The position numbers and the translations under genes were made by a program. This document shows positions 1-9,778 of a stretch of DNA of 64,000 bases, one piece after another. Source of the stretch: CAXOVX01 sp964213345 (GTDB lineage: Bacteria > Pseudomonadota > Alphaproteobacteria > Rickettsiales > Midichloriaceae); NCBI GenBank assembly GCA_964213345.1, contig CAXOVX010000022.1, positions 7,585-71,584 on the forward strand, in the 5' to 3' direction. Each line of letters starts with the position of its first letter. Positions within the stretch are counted from its first letter, which is position 1. The notes under the pieces were generated by a model. That model saw nothing but the letters and a program-made list of their open reading frames with translations, was not told where the DNA came from and searched no databases.

Positions 1-402
1 AATGCCGGTGCCTATAGACACTTGTGCACCAACTATGCCGTGTCCTCCATAAAATCCGTTAGGAACATCAAACATATGCATCGACCCCCCCTTACCTTTG
101 GAGCAACCTGTTTCTCTTCCAAGAAGCTCTGCCATAACTACATTAGGATCACTACCAATTGCTAGCATCACTCCATGATCTCTGTAGCTTGTTATAATGG
201 CATCTTTTGCCTTCATGCATTTACACACCCCCACAGCAACAGCCTCTTGTCCTATATATAAGTGGCAAAATCCACCTATCAAGCCCATACCATATAATTG
301 ACCGGCTTTTTCTTCGAACCTACGCAATAACAACATTTCTTCGTAGCATTCATGGAGAAATGCTGTATCCAAGTGCATGTCCATACTTACTCTTGCTAGC
401 AT
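1..402 (-). CDS. pdhA: pyruvate dehydrogenase E1 component alpha subunit, 5' part
   Basis: The minus strand reads open from an ATG at 400-402 to the window edge, giving the first 134 residues of a thiamine-diphosphate-dependent E1 alpha subunit. Visible E1-alpha blocks are an LLRRFEEKAGQLYG-like helix, HLYIGQEAVAVG, TSYRDHG, and the glycine-rich GGSMHMFDVPNGFYGGHG near the cut end. The enzyme decarboxylates pyruvate and, with E1 beta, feeds acetyl groups to the E2 core. The ATG is preceded in frame by a TAA about 45 bp upstream; no other good start is seen. The gene is cut by the window edge, not visibly broken. Identification is firm from the family blocks. Confidence 0.93.
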   Translation of the reverse strand, partial: MLARVSMDMHLDTAFLHECYEEMLLLRRFEEKAGQLYGMGLIGGFCHLYIGQEAVAVGVCKCMKAKDAIITSYRDHGVMLAIGSDPNVVMAELLGRETGCSKGKGGSMHMFDVPNGFYGGHGIVGAQVSIGTGI

Positions 403-489
403 GAGATAATTTATGAGTATCAAACACTGTTCAGCTTGCAAAAAGTTTTATAAAAAGCAAGCATTTTTTTAATGCGCTTACTTGTACTG

Positions 490-616
490 AGTCCTATTTT
501 TAAATAAGCACTAGGAGCGCAATGGTGAGAGCGAAGGAGTGTAGTGTTTAACTCTACATAACTGAGCTTGAATCCTGCAACATAACAACATGAACGTTAA
601 AAGGGGGAATTGGTAT
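490..616 (+). repeat. M1 miniature inverted-repeat element, copy 1
   Basis: This copy starts at GTCCTATTTTTAAATAAGCA and ends in GGGGGAATTGGTAT. The core CACTAGGAGCGCAATGGTGA is shared with the other copies in this window. It fills most of the 353-bp gap between the divergent pdhA and ankyrin genes. The left inverted end is eroded. Confidence 0.8.
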
Positions 617-677
617 GAGGTGCTTTATACGCAGCAATCAATATTAGCGTAAAGGAATTTTAATTTATATTTGATAT

Positions 678-708
678 TTACATATTATATACAAAAATAT
701 ACTATAAT
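678..708 (+). promoter_or_regulatory. possible sigma-70-type promoter of the ankyrin gene
   Basis: TTTACA at 678-683 and TATAAT at 703-708 lie 19 bp apart, 47 bp before the ATG at 756, in a very AT-rich stretch just after M1 copy 1. The spacing is slightly long and AT-rich DNA gives such boxes by chance, so this is tentative. Confidence 0.3.
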
Positions 709-755
709 TCTTTGTAAAGATTTATAATATTTAACACTTATTTGAAATAATTGAT

Positions 756-3700
756 ATGTTTGGATGGATAGCAGAGAAAGCAACGAATATTAAGCGTGGT
801 ATCTTAGGAAAATCAAAAAGTGAGTTGCTTGAGGACAAAGAGGCGCAGCTTAAACAGCTGGCTGCTCTACTTTCGGCAGGAAATTTACAAGAGACGTTAG
901 ATGGTGTAACCACCTCTCTAGTTGAAATTGGCAGTACTAAAAGTGGTTTGAATGCGATGACTCAAACTTGGGATATTACAATAGATGGGGAAAAAGCTAG
1001 GCAAATAGTGAAGGGAATACAACAAATATACGATATAGCAAGCGTCACTGTAGAAGAGAACGCGGAAAATAGAGAGATAAGAAAAGCAGAGCAAGACAAA
1101 GCCCAGGAAATACTGAATAACCTCTTAATATACGGATTAGTAGAGCGTTCTAAAACAAAAATTAAATATAACGGAGCAGAAGTACCGCTCTGGTATGCGA
1201 TTACAAGTACGTGGACCCCAGATGAGCAAGTAAAATACATAGCTACAATGTACTCTAAGTTTTCAAAAGAGGAAAAGTCATTTTTACTTGGAGAAGAATT
1301 TGATGCCGAAGTATTGGCAAAGTTTTGCAATTCCATAGCTGCCGGCGAAGTTAATGAAGAAAGAATTCCTAATGCTGGAGAAATAGCAGATGATTTTCGC
1401 AGTTTTGCGATTGAAAGTGATGCAATGTATAAATTTATCAAAGTAGGTAATGAAAAAAGTGCGCAGGCACTCGAAGCACTAGCTGATACCGCTTCTCTCT
1501 TAATGCAATTCACAACTGGTATAATCAATAAACTAAACATTGAGACTGATCAAGATGTAGTACGTAATTTGCTAAATCAAGGCATTCAAGCGGCAGTATG
1601 GCCCACCCTATTTCTAAAGTATCTGCCGCAAAATTTGAATACAAAGACAGCTATAAGTGATGTACCATTTTTGCATGAAATTACGCAACGCTATGTTGAA
1701 GCCTGTAAAAGAACAGTTGAACAAGTGGCTGAGTACGAAGCGAAAATTGAGGATGAAGAAGAAGGGATTATGCGCGGAATAGCGGGGCAGCAATTTTCTG
1801 TAACAAAAGAATTACACGCAAGTACTCTAGGAGAATTAGCAACTCTTCAAGCATTTATGCAAAATCCAGAGATAATAAACAAGTTGTTAGAAGTTAGTGT
1901 CGTAATTCAAAATCAAAAACCTCAAAATCAAGAAGCATTAGCCCAAATGCAGGGGACGTGGTCTAATCTATTGAGTTTGGGTAACATTTTTTTTGATGAT
2001 GCGCATGATTTGCTCGTAACACTGGTGAAAAAAGGAATAAAGCTAGATTTATCTAAAATTCGTGATGAACATGGTGTAGTTTTTTCTGAACAAGTGGCGG
2101 CAAAATTGTTAGGAAAAAAGGTTATAAACGATATCATTAATTTAGAAAACCCAGAAGATTTTTCTACAATAATAAAAATATATGAGCAGAGATTAGCTCC
2201 AGAGAAATACAATCAATTCCTAAATAGCATACGTAAACAGTTGATGTATGATTTAAAAAATCCCCTAAATGTACAGAAATTGGGATATATTTTAGGTGAT
2301 TGTATCAAAGTAGGACTTTTTTCACAACCAGATGGTATTTCATTTACCGAGTCAGATTCATTGTTAATTGCGCTTTTAAAACATAGCAAATTGACGCAAG
2401 AAGAAATTGTGGAAAAGTATAGTAAAATAAATTTATCGGAAAAAAATGTACAAGAATTATTCCAAAAATCTAATATAAGTAAAGTATTAGAAATACCTGA
2501 TATTAGACAATTCGATGCTATAATAAAAATACGTCAGGCTACGTTGGGCAAAGATAAATTTCGAGAATTTGTACAGAACCTTTTTGCTGACTTGGTAAAA
2601 GATAAAAGCAAAAGCAGTACACAAGGTAATATAGAAAAAATAGGGTACTTAATTGCTAATAAATTAATTGATGTAAAGGAGCTACAATATGAAGTTACAC
2701 CTATTTCATTATCATTAATGTATAAATATGGTGGTGATCTCCAAGTACTCAAGGCATTATTACGAAAGTATCCTGAGGCAGTCAACGACAAAGATGAACA
2801 GGGTAACACGTTATTACATTTAAGTCTTGTTAAGGGTGATGCTGAGCTGATAATGTCGCTCCTAAGGGCAAAGGAGTTAAATCCAAACCTTTCAAATAAT
2901 GATGGATTAACACCCCTAGGAGCGTTAAGTGGTGCACGTGGGGAGAACGCATTTAAGTTAGCACAAAATATCGTAAATCATAAAAACCTAAATCTACTGG
3001 AGGATGGGTATAAGAGTCTGATAATGGCCTATCTAGGGGATAATGGTAAAATGGTAGAATTCCTGACAAGTAGATTGTCGCAAGCTGCAAATCAGGATAA
3101 GGCGCAGGTAATGTCTACTGCTCTTGAGGCAATTTTATCACAAAAAGAGGGGGTAAAAGAAAACGCTAAAGTAATAACTGCAAAGACACTGCAATTTTAC
3201 AAAGGTACTCCGTATTATTCTCAAGTTTTACTGCTATTGGTTAAGCATGGATTTATAGCAGAAGCACTAGAACTCTTGCCGGAAGGACAGAAAACGTTAG
3301 ATGGGATATGGGATGCAAATGGGCTTAATGTTCTCAGTTATGCATTACTGCAGCCGCCAATGATAGCACCGGACGCTGGTAAAGTTGATGCTATACAAAC
3401 ATTAATCAAGAGACTGGGCTCTGTTCAGTTTCAGAATTTACCTACTGGATTTCCACAACATCAGTATTTATCTCGTAATCAACAAAGCGATACACCGCTT
3501 GTATTGGGTTATTTGAGCTATGTAAAAGATACAGATCCAGCTTCAAAGATAGCACGTAGGCAGCTACTGATATCCGCAATAAATCAATCAGGCATAGATC
3601 CTAGCCCGAAGAATAAAGCTCTGGTTGCAGAAGTATGCGCTAGTGCTGACAAAGAAATTTTTGATGCAATTAGTAAATTGAAAAATTTTAATGATTTGAT

Positions 3701-6500
3701 AAACACGAATGACTTGCCCGATCATTCTATAATACCTCCGGTCGTTGCTTGTTTTGATCGTATGTTTGATGACCAAGGTTATGTCACGGATAAGGTGAAT
3801 TATAAAATGCGCAGTGAAATCATCGCTGCATTACTTCAAAATGAAGCCCTTCAAGTAAATGTGAGAGATAAGGTAGGTCTAACACTGGCAACTGATGTCT
3901 ACACCAAGTACAGATTAGCAAAGGAATCACATCGATTAGACGAGAGCCAAAGCTTACAGGAGATATTTACAAGACTAACAAGTCATGCGAATTTTGACAT
4001 CAATTATACAAATAGTACACAAAACAACCAGCACACTTTGTTTGAATTAATTTGTATCAACGGCAATCTGGAAGATATGAAAGCTCTTCTTGCCAATGAA
4101 AAAATCCTGAAGACAATAAATCCGGAAGTGGTACAAAGGGGCATAAGTCACGCTTTACAAGCAAAAGATGTGGCTAAGCGCGAAGATTACGTTAATATTG
4201 TGAAGTTAATTCACGACAAACTTGGCAAGAAGATGGATTTGGGTTTAGTGGATCAGAATGGTATAGCACTAGCACACCAGTTTTACTCGAGTCAGCTTGA
4301 GTTTGTAAATTTGCTGTCAGATTGGAAATATGACGTTCAGTCAGTGCAAAGTCCAAAGAATAGAACTTTGTTGATGGCAGCAGCTAGTAGCACTGATATC
4401 ATGGTCTTACGTAAGGCATTAGGAGAATTCTCAAAAAAAATTAATGATAGAGATGATAGCGGTAATACGGCTCTACATTACGCAGTCATGACTCATGTTA
4501 CGGGTCATAGTACAGATTTTACCAGAGAGTTAACAGAGAGCAATGCAAATATAAACGCAGCTAACAACGAGGGGTTAACACCTTTTATGATTGCTGTTAT
4601 GTCGAATGATGTACAGTTAGCCACGTACTTGTTGACACGTCAAAATTTAGATGTAAATGCGCAAGATAAACATGGCAATACAGCACTAATGTATGCCTGT
4701 CAAATGGGCAATCACAACATGATAAAATTGCTCCTGCAGCATGAAAAAACGAATGTACATCTGTATAACAAAGATGGGCTAACCGCGTTTATGATTACAG
4801 CGTTAGCAAAGAAAGAAGAGGAAAAGGATGTTGTAGATAAGGCAGTGTTGCTTCAATCACATCAAATAGAAGTGCGTGACAAAGACGCTAAACATAAAGG
4901 TGATGAATATGTGATGAGGGCATTGATTGAAAGAGGTGCAGATCCACTTTTTGGTAGAGCGTGTCACAGTTTGACTGATATAGTGAAAATGGCAGGTATT
5001 GGAGTTTTATTATACTACATAATTACAATTCCTTTAGAACTTCTTTCAAGAACAGGGGCGCGAGTTCTGTCTTTTTTTGGTGCAATTGCATTAGCAAACA
5101 AAGTGGGTAATGCTACTGGTAACTGGGTTGAGGATAAATTGAATCAAGGAGCCACTTCTTTGTTACAAATGGTTGGATTACCAGATCACAGGATTAATTT
5201 AGACGGACTTTGTATGATAGGTAGCTATCATAGCACTATGGCGGGGCTGTACTATGGAAAAGACTTAAAAGCAGAACTAGGAAAGGATACTGGGCTTTAC
5301 AAAGAAGAGGACATTAATAAAGCAATATGGACAAAAGAAGACCTGCAGGCGCGAGTTAGTAAATTAGATTTAAAGCAAAAGAAATACTTATATGAGCATA
5401 TGCTACAAAAATATGAATATAATGCCAAGGTTTTAAGAGAAAGTTGGATTTTACCTCACGTAAAAAGTGCTATGACAAAGGTACAGCAAGAACTTGCAGA
5501 ATCGTGTGATATTGTATTTGGTCAACAGTTGATCTCATCTCAGCTTTATGCGCCAGGCAAGGCGTATGATACTTTAGCAACATTATCTAAAACATTTGAG
5601 AATCCCTGGGACAAAGATAGACTCATTAATCAAATCATAAAAGCGGAGGAAGCTGGTAAAATAGGCCATGCATCGGAAATGCAGCAGTATTATATAAACC
5701 TTGGGGTTCAGATAAAGGTTATTAATGATGGATTGCAAAGTAATGAAATAATTATGCCTCTAGAAATGAGACAGCGGTTTCAAAACTTCCAGGAACGCCG
5801 TGAGATGTTACAAAAGCGAGGAGATATAACATTTTATTTTCATAAAATTGGAAGTTTTCTTTCTTCATTTGTGCGTAGTAGTGGGAAGCAAATGCCAGTA
5901 GAGATACCCAAGCTGGAGGAACAAGCTACTAATTTAAAAACAGAAAGTCGCAGTATTCAACGAGAAATAGCTGTGCCATTAGTGAATGTAAAAGACGTAG
6001 AGCAGCAGACATCAGCTCGTGTACAGTTGTTAGAAAAAATACAGAATGGAGTTGAGAAAACAACAGGTGCTATAGGCTGGATAACGGGAAAAGCTACCGC
6101 GGTTCTGGGAGCTGCAGCAATTAATACAGATGTTAGGTGGGGACTTGGTTTGGCAACACAAGCTGTTACAGCTGTAGTTGGTTTTTTTGGGCTTACTACT
6201 GCCTTGTGTGTTGGAAGTGTTGCAATAGCGGGATACGCGTTTAAAGATCAAATTGTTGGTGTTGGAGGGAAAGCCATCAGTGTACTAAAGATGGGTGCAC
6301 AGGGGCTTTATGATTTATGCTGCAATACTCCAGAAGAGAAAAAAGTACAAGATCTAACTTTGCCTGAATTTTTAGAATCATTTACAAAGCAGCAAAAGGA
6401 AGTTAAGTTAGGCGGTGTAGATTTGGGCCTTTTAGGGCAGAGTGCACAAAAAACTGCAGAATTGCTGAATAATATCCCACAACAGCAGCTTGCATTTTAG
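756..6500 (+). CDS. giant ankyrin-repeat protein with C-terminal membrane segments
   Basis: This 1914-residue protein is mostly alpha-helical. Ankyrin-like units are visible around residues 675-730 (DEQGNTLLHLSLVKGDAEL) and more clearly around 1230-1355 (DSGNTALHYAV, NEGLTPFMIAVMSND, KHGNTALMYACQMGNHNMI). Hydrophobic segments lie near residues 1414-1448 and 1800-1830, so the C-terminal quarter is probably membrane associated. No classical N-terminal signal peptide is seen. Ankyrin proteins of Rickettsiales are often secreted by the type IV system and act on host proteins; a secretion substrate role here is inference. The function of the first 650 residues is not recognised. pth starts 17 bp downstream on the same strand, so the two may be co-transcribed. 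Confidence 0.8.
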   Translation: MFGWIAEKATNIKRGILGKSKSELLEDKEAQLKQLAALLSAGNLQETLDGVTTSLVEIGSTKSGLNAMTQTWDITIDGEKARQIVKGIQQIYDIASVTVEENAENREIRKAEQDKAQEILNNLLIYGLVERSKTKIKYNGAEVPLWYAITSTWTPDEQVKYIATMYSKFSKEEKSFLLGEEFDAEVLAKFCNSIAAGEVNEERIPNAGEIADDFRSFAIESDAMYKFIKVGNEKSAQALEALADTASLLMQFTTGIINKLNIETDQDVVRNLLNQGIQAAVWPTLFLKYLPQNLNTKTAISDVPFLHEITQRYVEACKRTVEQVAEYEAKIEDEEEGIMRGIAGQQFSVTKELHASTLGELATLQAFMQNPEIINKLLEVSVVIQNQKPQNQEALAQMQGTWSNLLSLGNIFFDDAHDLLVTLVKKGIKLDLSKIRDEHGVVFSEQVAAKLLGKKVINDIINLENPEDFSTIIKIYEQRLAPEKYNQFLNSIRKQLMYDLKNPLNVQKLGYILGDCIKVGLFSQPDGISFTESDSLLIALLKHSKLTQEEIVEKYSKINLSEKNVQELFQKSNISKVLEIPDIRQFDAIIKIRQATLGKDKFREFVQNLFADLVKDKSKSSTQGNIEKIGYLIANKLIDVKELQYEVTPISLSLMYKYGGDLQVLKALLRKYPEAVNDKDEQGNTLLHLSLVKGDAELIMSLLRAKELNPNLSNNDGLTPLGALSGARGENAFKLAQNIVNHKNLNLLEDGYKSLIMAYLGDNGKMVEFLTSRLSQAANQDKAQVMSTALEAILSQKEGVKENAKVITAKTLQFYKGTPYYSQVLLLLVKHGFIAEALELLPEGQKTLDGIWDANGLNVLSYALLQPPMIAPDAGKVDAIQTLIKRLGSVQFQNLPTGFPQHQYLSRNQQSDTPLVLGYLSYVKDTDPASKIARRQLLISAINQSGIDPSPKNKALVAEVCASADKEIFDAISKLKNFNDLINTNDLPDHSIIPPVVACFDRMFDDQGYVTDKVNYKMRSEIIAALLQNEALQVNVRDKVGLTLATDVYTKYRLAKESHRLDESQSLQEIFTRLTSHANFDINYTNSTQNNQHTLFELICINGNLEDMKALLANEKILKTINPEVVQRGISHALQAKDVAKREDYVNIVKLIHDKLGKKMDLGLVDQNGIALAHQFYSSQLEFVNLLSDWKYDVQSVQSPKNRTLLMAAASSTDIMVLRKALGEFSKKINDRDDSGNTALHYAVMTHVTGHSTDFTRELTESNANINAANNEGLTPFMIAVMSNDVQLATYLLTRQNLDVNAQDKHGNTALMYACQMGNHNMIKLLLQHEKTNVHLYNKDGLTAFMITALAKKEEEKDVVDKAVLLQSHQIEVRDKDAKHKGDEYVMRALIERGADPLFGRACHSLTDIVKMAGIGVLLYYIITIPLELLSRTGARVLSFFGAIALANKVGNATGNWVEDKLNQGATSLLQMVGLPDHRINLDGLCMIGSYHSTMAGLYYGKDLKAELGKDTGLYKEEDINKAIWTKEDLQARVSKLDLKQKKYLYEHMLQKYEYNAKVLRESWILPHVKSAMTKVQQELAESCDIVFGQQLISSQLYAPGKAYDTLATLSKTFENPWDKDRLINQIIKAEEAGKIGHASEMQQYYINLGVQIKVINDGLQSNEIIMPLEMRQRFQNFQERREMLQKRGDITFYFHKIGSFLSSFVRSSGKQMPVEIPKLEEQATNLKTESRSIQREIAVPLVNVKDVEQQTSARVQLLEKIQNGVEKTTGAIGWITGKATAVLGAAAINTDVRWGLGLATQAVTAVVGFFGLTTALCVGSVAIAGYAFKDQIVGVGGKAISVLKMGAQGLYDLCCNTPEEKKVQDLTLPEFLESFTKQQKEVKLGGVDLGLLGQSAQKTAELLNNIPQQQLAF

Positions 6501-6517
6501 GTAATGAACAATATTGC

Positions 6518-7099
6518 ATGAGAAAAAAAGTAATTGTTGGCTTAGGCAATTATGGCGTAAAGTATCAGAACAATCGCCATAATGTAGGATTTCAGGTTGT
6601 TGATGCGATTGCTGGTGTCCATAAATTAAATTTTACAAATGGATTCTATGGGAAAGTATCCAAAAAGCAATCGCATTATGTATTGCTAAAGCCCGAAACT
6701 TACATGAATAATTCAGGTGTTTCTGTACGAGCATTGTTGCAGTTTTTCAAGCTACATCCAAGAGATGTTGTAGTTATTCATGATGACATAGACTTGGAGA
6801 TAGGGCGCGTAAAAATTAAGGTAGGGGGGCATCATTGTGGACATAATGGCTTAAAGTCAATAGATGATGCCATAGGTACGGAGTATACTAGAATTAGATT
6901 TGGTATCGGGCATCCGCGAGTAAAGGAGCAGGTGCCAGAATACGTACTCGCAGATTTTTCCCCAACAGAAAAAAACATTGTACATCATATAATCAATGTA
7001 GTAGTAGATAATGTTGAAGCTCTAGTGTTAGAAGGTGATAAAGATGCTTTTATGAATAAGTGTTCCATGTCGTACAGAGAATATTTAGTAAAAGGTTAA
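6518..7099 (+). CDS. pth: peptidyl-tRNA hydrolase
   Basis: This 193-residue protein has the usual Pth length and releases tRNA from peptidyl-tRNAs that drop off ribosomes. Family motifs are present: VGLGNYGVKYQNNRHNVGF at the N-terminus with the substrate Asn and catalytic His, LLKPETYMNNSG, the acidic HDDIDLE, and GGHHCGHNGLKSI. The ATG at 6518 directly precedes the first beta strand. In many bacteria pth is followed by ychF, as here, although R2 and M1 repeats now separate the pair. Confidence 0.96.
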   Translation: MRKKVIVGLGNYGVKYQNNRHNVGFQVVDAIAGVHKLNFTNGFYGKVSKKQSHYVLLKPETYMNNSGVSVRALLQFFKLHPRDVVVIHDDIDLEIGRVKIKVGGHHCGHNGLKSIDDAIGTEYTRIRFGIGHPRVKEQVPEYVLADFSPTEKNIVHHIINVVVDNVEALVLEGDKDAFMNKCSMSYREYLVKG

Positions 7100-7109
7100 A
7101 GGTGCGAAT

Positions 7110-7252
7110 AGACTTCTTTTGAAATTCTACTTTTGCTACGAATTGCTACGTCACTCCGGTGCTCAAATCCTCATTTATACTAAATCATTGCGGTTCTGTG
7201 CTTCGTATGTTCCTTGCATTTTGGCGGCATGAGCGAGTTTCGAAGAAAGTTT
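7110..7252 (-). repeat. R2 repeat, copy 1
   Basis: The two ends are imperfect inverted copies: GACTTCTTTTGAAATTC at 7111 and GAGCGAGTTTCGAAGAAAGT at the right. The interior GTTCCTTGCATT is shared in reverse with the copies at 19702 and 50788. It lies between pth and ychF and is followed directly by M1 copy 2. Confidence 0.7.
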
Positions 7253-7253
7253 A

Positions 7254-7373
7254 ATGCCAAATCCAATTTTTAAATGGGCACTAGGAGTGCAATGGTGAGG
7301 GCGAAGAAGTGTAGAACTACTAAACTGAATCCTACAACGCAACAACGTGAACGTTAAAAAGGGGACTTGGTAT
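7254..7373 (+). repeat. M1 element, copy 2
   Basis: This copy starts at TGCCAAATCCAATTTTTAAA and ends in AAAAAGGGGACTTGGTAT, 23 bp before the ychF ATG. The core CACTAGGAGTGCAATGGTGA is well preserved. The ychF start region is therefore element-derived or element-adjacent. Confidence 0.8.
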
Positions 7374-7396
7374 AAATATATGTTTATGAGGTAAAA

Positions 7397-8491
7397 ATGG
7401 GATTCCGATGTGGTATTGTTGGATTGCCAAATGTTGGCAAGTCAACGTTATTCAATGCTTTAACAAGTAGCGCCGCCGCCGCTGCCGCTAATTATCCATT
7501 TTGTACGGTAGAACCTAATATTGGCAATATACCTGTACCCGATGTTCGACTCAAACATTTAGCAGTAAGTGAAAGGTCAGAAAAAATTATTCCCACAAAA
7601 GTGGAATTTGTTGATATAGCAGGACTAGTAAAAGGAGCAAGTCAAGGAGAAGGTCTGGGTAATCAGTTTTTAGGGCATATACGTAATGTGGATGCGATTG
7701 TATATGTGCTGCGCTGCTTCGACGACGACGATATTATACATGTAGAAGGAAGAGTTGATCCTGTCTCAGATGCTAAGATTATAAAATTGGAGTTGGCCTT
7801 GGCAGATATTGAAAGTTTACAACGTAGACTTGCCACATGGGAGAAAAAAGCGAAATACGATAAAGAAATAGCAAAACAGCTAGAGTTGACGAAAAAAATT
7901 ATTGAGGCATTTAATGCTAATGCTAACATTCAAGACATAATAAGGTGCGAATCTGAGAAAGATGTACAAGCGTTACAGTTGTTAAGCACGAAACCATTCT
8001 TTTATGGGTGTAATGTTAAGGAGAGAGATGTTATCTATGGTAATCAGTATACAGAGCAAATTGCAAAATTAGCTATCTCGGAACAAACGGAAAGTATTAT
8101 AATATCTGCCAAAATTGAATCAGAAATTGCTAATTTACGAGATGAGGATGAGAAACAATTATTTTTAGCAGATATTGGATTAAAACAGGGTGGTTTAGAA
8201 AAAATAATAACGTGTGGGTATAAAACATTGGGACTATCTACGTTTTTTACGATAGGACCCAAAGAAGCGCGCGCATGGACGATAAAGCAAGGGACTCCAG
8301 CACCGCAAGCTGCCGGAGTGATACACTCTGATTTTGAAAAAGGGTTTATTTGCGCAGAAATTACTTCATATGAAGATTACGTTGTGTGTGGTAATATGAA
8401 ACAAGCAAAAGAGGCAGGGAAAGTACGTTTAGAGGGGCGCGATTACGCGATTAAAGAAGGTGACATAGTCCATTTTAGGTTTAATGTTTAA
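7397..8491 (+). CDS. ychF: YchF/Ola1-family ATPase
   Basis: This is a 364-residue P-loop protein of the Obg-related YchF family, which favours ATP and associates with ribosomes. Visible are the G1 loop GLPNVGKST near residues 9-17, switch II VEFVDIAGLVKGASQGEGLG, the NVKE motif that replaces the usual NKxD specificity box, and a C-terminal TGS domain (FTIGPKEARAWTIKQGTPA onward, IKEGDIVHFRFNV end). Length and domain order are complete. The start ATG at 7397 begins MGFRCGIVGLPNVGKS, as expected. Confidence 0.97.
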   Translation: MGFRCGIVGLPNVGKSTLFNALTSSAAAAAANYPFCTVEPNIGNIPVPDVRLKHLAVSERSEKIIPTKVEFVDIAGLVKGASQGEGLGNQFLGHIRNVDAIVYVLRCFDDDDIIHVEGRVDPVSDAKIIKLELALADIESLQRRLATWEKKAKYDKEIAKQLELTKKIIEAFNANANIQDIIRCESEKDVQALQLLSTKPFFYGCNVKERDVIYGNQYTEQIAKLAISEQTESIIISAKIESEIANLRDEDEKQLFLADIGLKQGGLEKIITCGYKTLGLSTFFTIGPKEARAWTIKQGTPAPQAAGVIHSDFEKGFICAEITSYEDYVVCGNMKQAKEAGKVRLEGRDYAIKEGDIVHFRFNV

Positions 8492-8653
8492 ATTTTTTTA
8501 TTTTTTTACGTACTATGTAGTATTACCTACTATTGACTTAATGAGAAAAAAAGTTATCATGCAGCTTTGCCCTTAGGGTTTTGTTGTAGGTTATGTAACT
8601 GTCTAGCATGTAGGGGTTTTGGATTTGCTAATATAATGGCGTAGAGGGTACTA

Positions 8654-9031
8654 GTGGCGCGTATTGCAGGAGTGAATATTCCATCAAATAAAAAAGTAGA
8701 GTTAGCTCTTACTTACATATATGGCATCGGGAGGGTGACGGCGCAGCGGGTTTGCGCGCGCGCCAGCGTTGATATGCATAAGCGAGTTTATGAATTATCG
8801 GAAAATGAGGTGATTAAGTTGCGTGAGGTGATTGATTCTTCTTATAAGGTAGAGGGAGATTTACGCAAAGATATAGGTATGAATATCAAGACTTTGATTG
8901 ACATAAAGTCGTATAGAGGGATTAGACATAGGAAGAAATTACCGGTTAGGGGGCAGCGCACACACACTAATGCACGTACGAGAAAGGGGAAAGCGGTGGC
9001 AATAGCTGGAAAGAAAAAAGTAGCAAAATAA
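8654..9031 (+). CDS. rpsM: 30S ribosomal protein S13
   Basis: This 125-residue S13 starts at a GTG. It opens with MARIAGVNIPSNKKV, has the helix-two-turns-helix part (ALTYIYGIGRVTAQ), and ends with the family signature GQRTHTNARTRKGK and a lysine-rich tail. S13 sits in the small-subunit head and contacts the P-site tRNA. secY and adk, usually upstream of rpsM, are absent here: the upstream gene is ychF. A TATAAT at 8632-8637 lies very close to the start. Confidence 0.97.
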   Translation: MARIAGVNIPSNKKVELALTYIYGIGRVTAQRVCARASVDMHKRVYELSENEVIKLREVIDSSYKVEGDLRKDIGMNIKTLIDIKSYRGIRHRKKLPVRGQRTHTNARTRKGKAVAIAGKKKVAK

Positions 9032-9299
9032 AGCTTGCAAGGTGGGATTTAGCACATGATTTGTGGTGCAGGTTTTGTGTGGTGCAAGAATGTAGTTATG
9101 TGAGAATAAAATAACATCAGGTAAGTGAAAAGTTAGGTGTGTTTGTGTTGTAAAAAGACAAAGTGCTGCTTGATAGATTCAAAATCTGGTGCTATCTAGG
9201 TATGGCAATGGTAAAGGTTTTGCTTGACTGAAGTGGTGTGAGAGCCGTGTAGGTCGCAAAATGGGGCAATTTGAATATTGTAGTGTGTTGTGTTAGATT
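9032..9299 (+). other. long G/T-rich spacer inside the ribosomal operon
   Basis: These 268 bp separate rpsM and rpsK, which are normally nearly adjacent. The plus strand is rich in G and T and poor in C. No open frame with recognisable family features is seen on either strand, and no M1 or R2 copy is visible. It may be a decayed insertion or a transcribed regulatory leader. Confidence 0.5.
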
Positions 9300-9668
9300 A
9301 TGGCGGCAAAAAATAAGAAATTTATTCCAGTTGGAGAAGTTCATATTCATTCCACTTTTAATAATACCATCATCTCTGTTACGGACCAACGGGGAAATGT
9401 TATTGCGTGGTCATCTACCGGAGCAAATGGGTTTAAGGGATCAAGGAAGTCGACTCCGTACGCAGCTCAGGTGACGGCGGATAAAGTAGCAAGTTCAGCG
9501 GCAGAGGTCGGGTTAAGGACTATTTGTATACGAGTAAAGGGACCGGGAGCTGGGAGAGAAGCTGCTATTAGAGCATTCGCCAACAAAGATTTTAATATTA
9601 CTTCAATCATAGACGTGACGCCTATACCCCACAATGGTACCCGTAAACGTAAAAGACGTAGAGTTTAG
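9300..9668 (+). CDS. rpsK: 30S ribosomal protein S11
   Basis: This 122-residue S11 is complete. It shows HIHSTFNNTIISVTD, the GFKGSRKSTPYAAQ block, the GPGAGREAAIRA loop, and the C-terminal DVTPIPHNGTRKRKRRRV. S11 lies on the platform of the 30S subunit near the Shine-Dalgarno helix. The ATG at 9300 gives the expected MAAKNKK start. rpoA follows 110 bp downstream, in the classic order rpsM-rpsK-rpoA, with rpsD absent as is usual in alphaproteobacteria. Confidence 0.97.
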   Translation: MAAKNKKFIPVGEVHIHSTFNNTIISVTDQRGNVIAWSSTGANGFKGSRKSTPYAAQVTADKVASSAAEVGLRTICIRVKGPGAGREAAIRAFANKDFNITSIIDVTPIPHNGTRKRKRRRV

Positions 9669-9778
9669 TGCAAGTTATAGAAAGTTTGTTATACGAGTTT
9701 AGCGACTTTTAGCCTTGCTAGTTGGTTGGTATGCTGATGGCTTGTTATGCTTAATACAAAATATAATATGGTTGGACA

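Noticed and set aside
207..404. 65-codon plus-strand open frame
   Set aside because: It is antisense to pdhA, whose minus-strand frame has strong E1-alpha motifs.
962..1540. 192-codon minus-strand open frame
   Set aside because: It lies wholly inside the ankyrin gene on the other strand and has Ser-rich, low-complexity content typical of a shadow frame.
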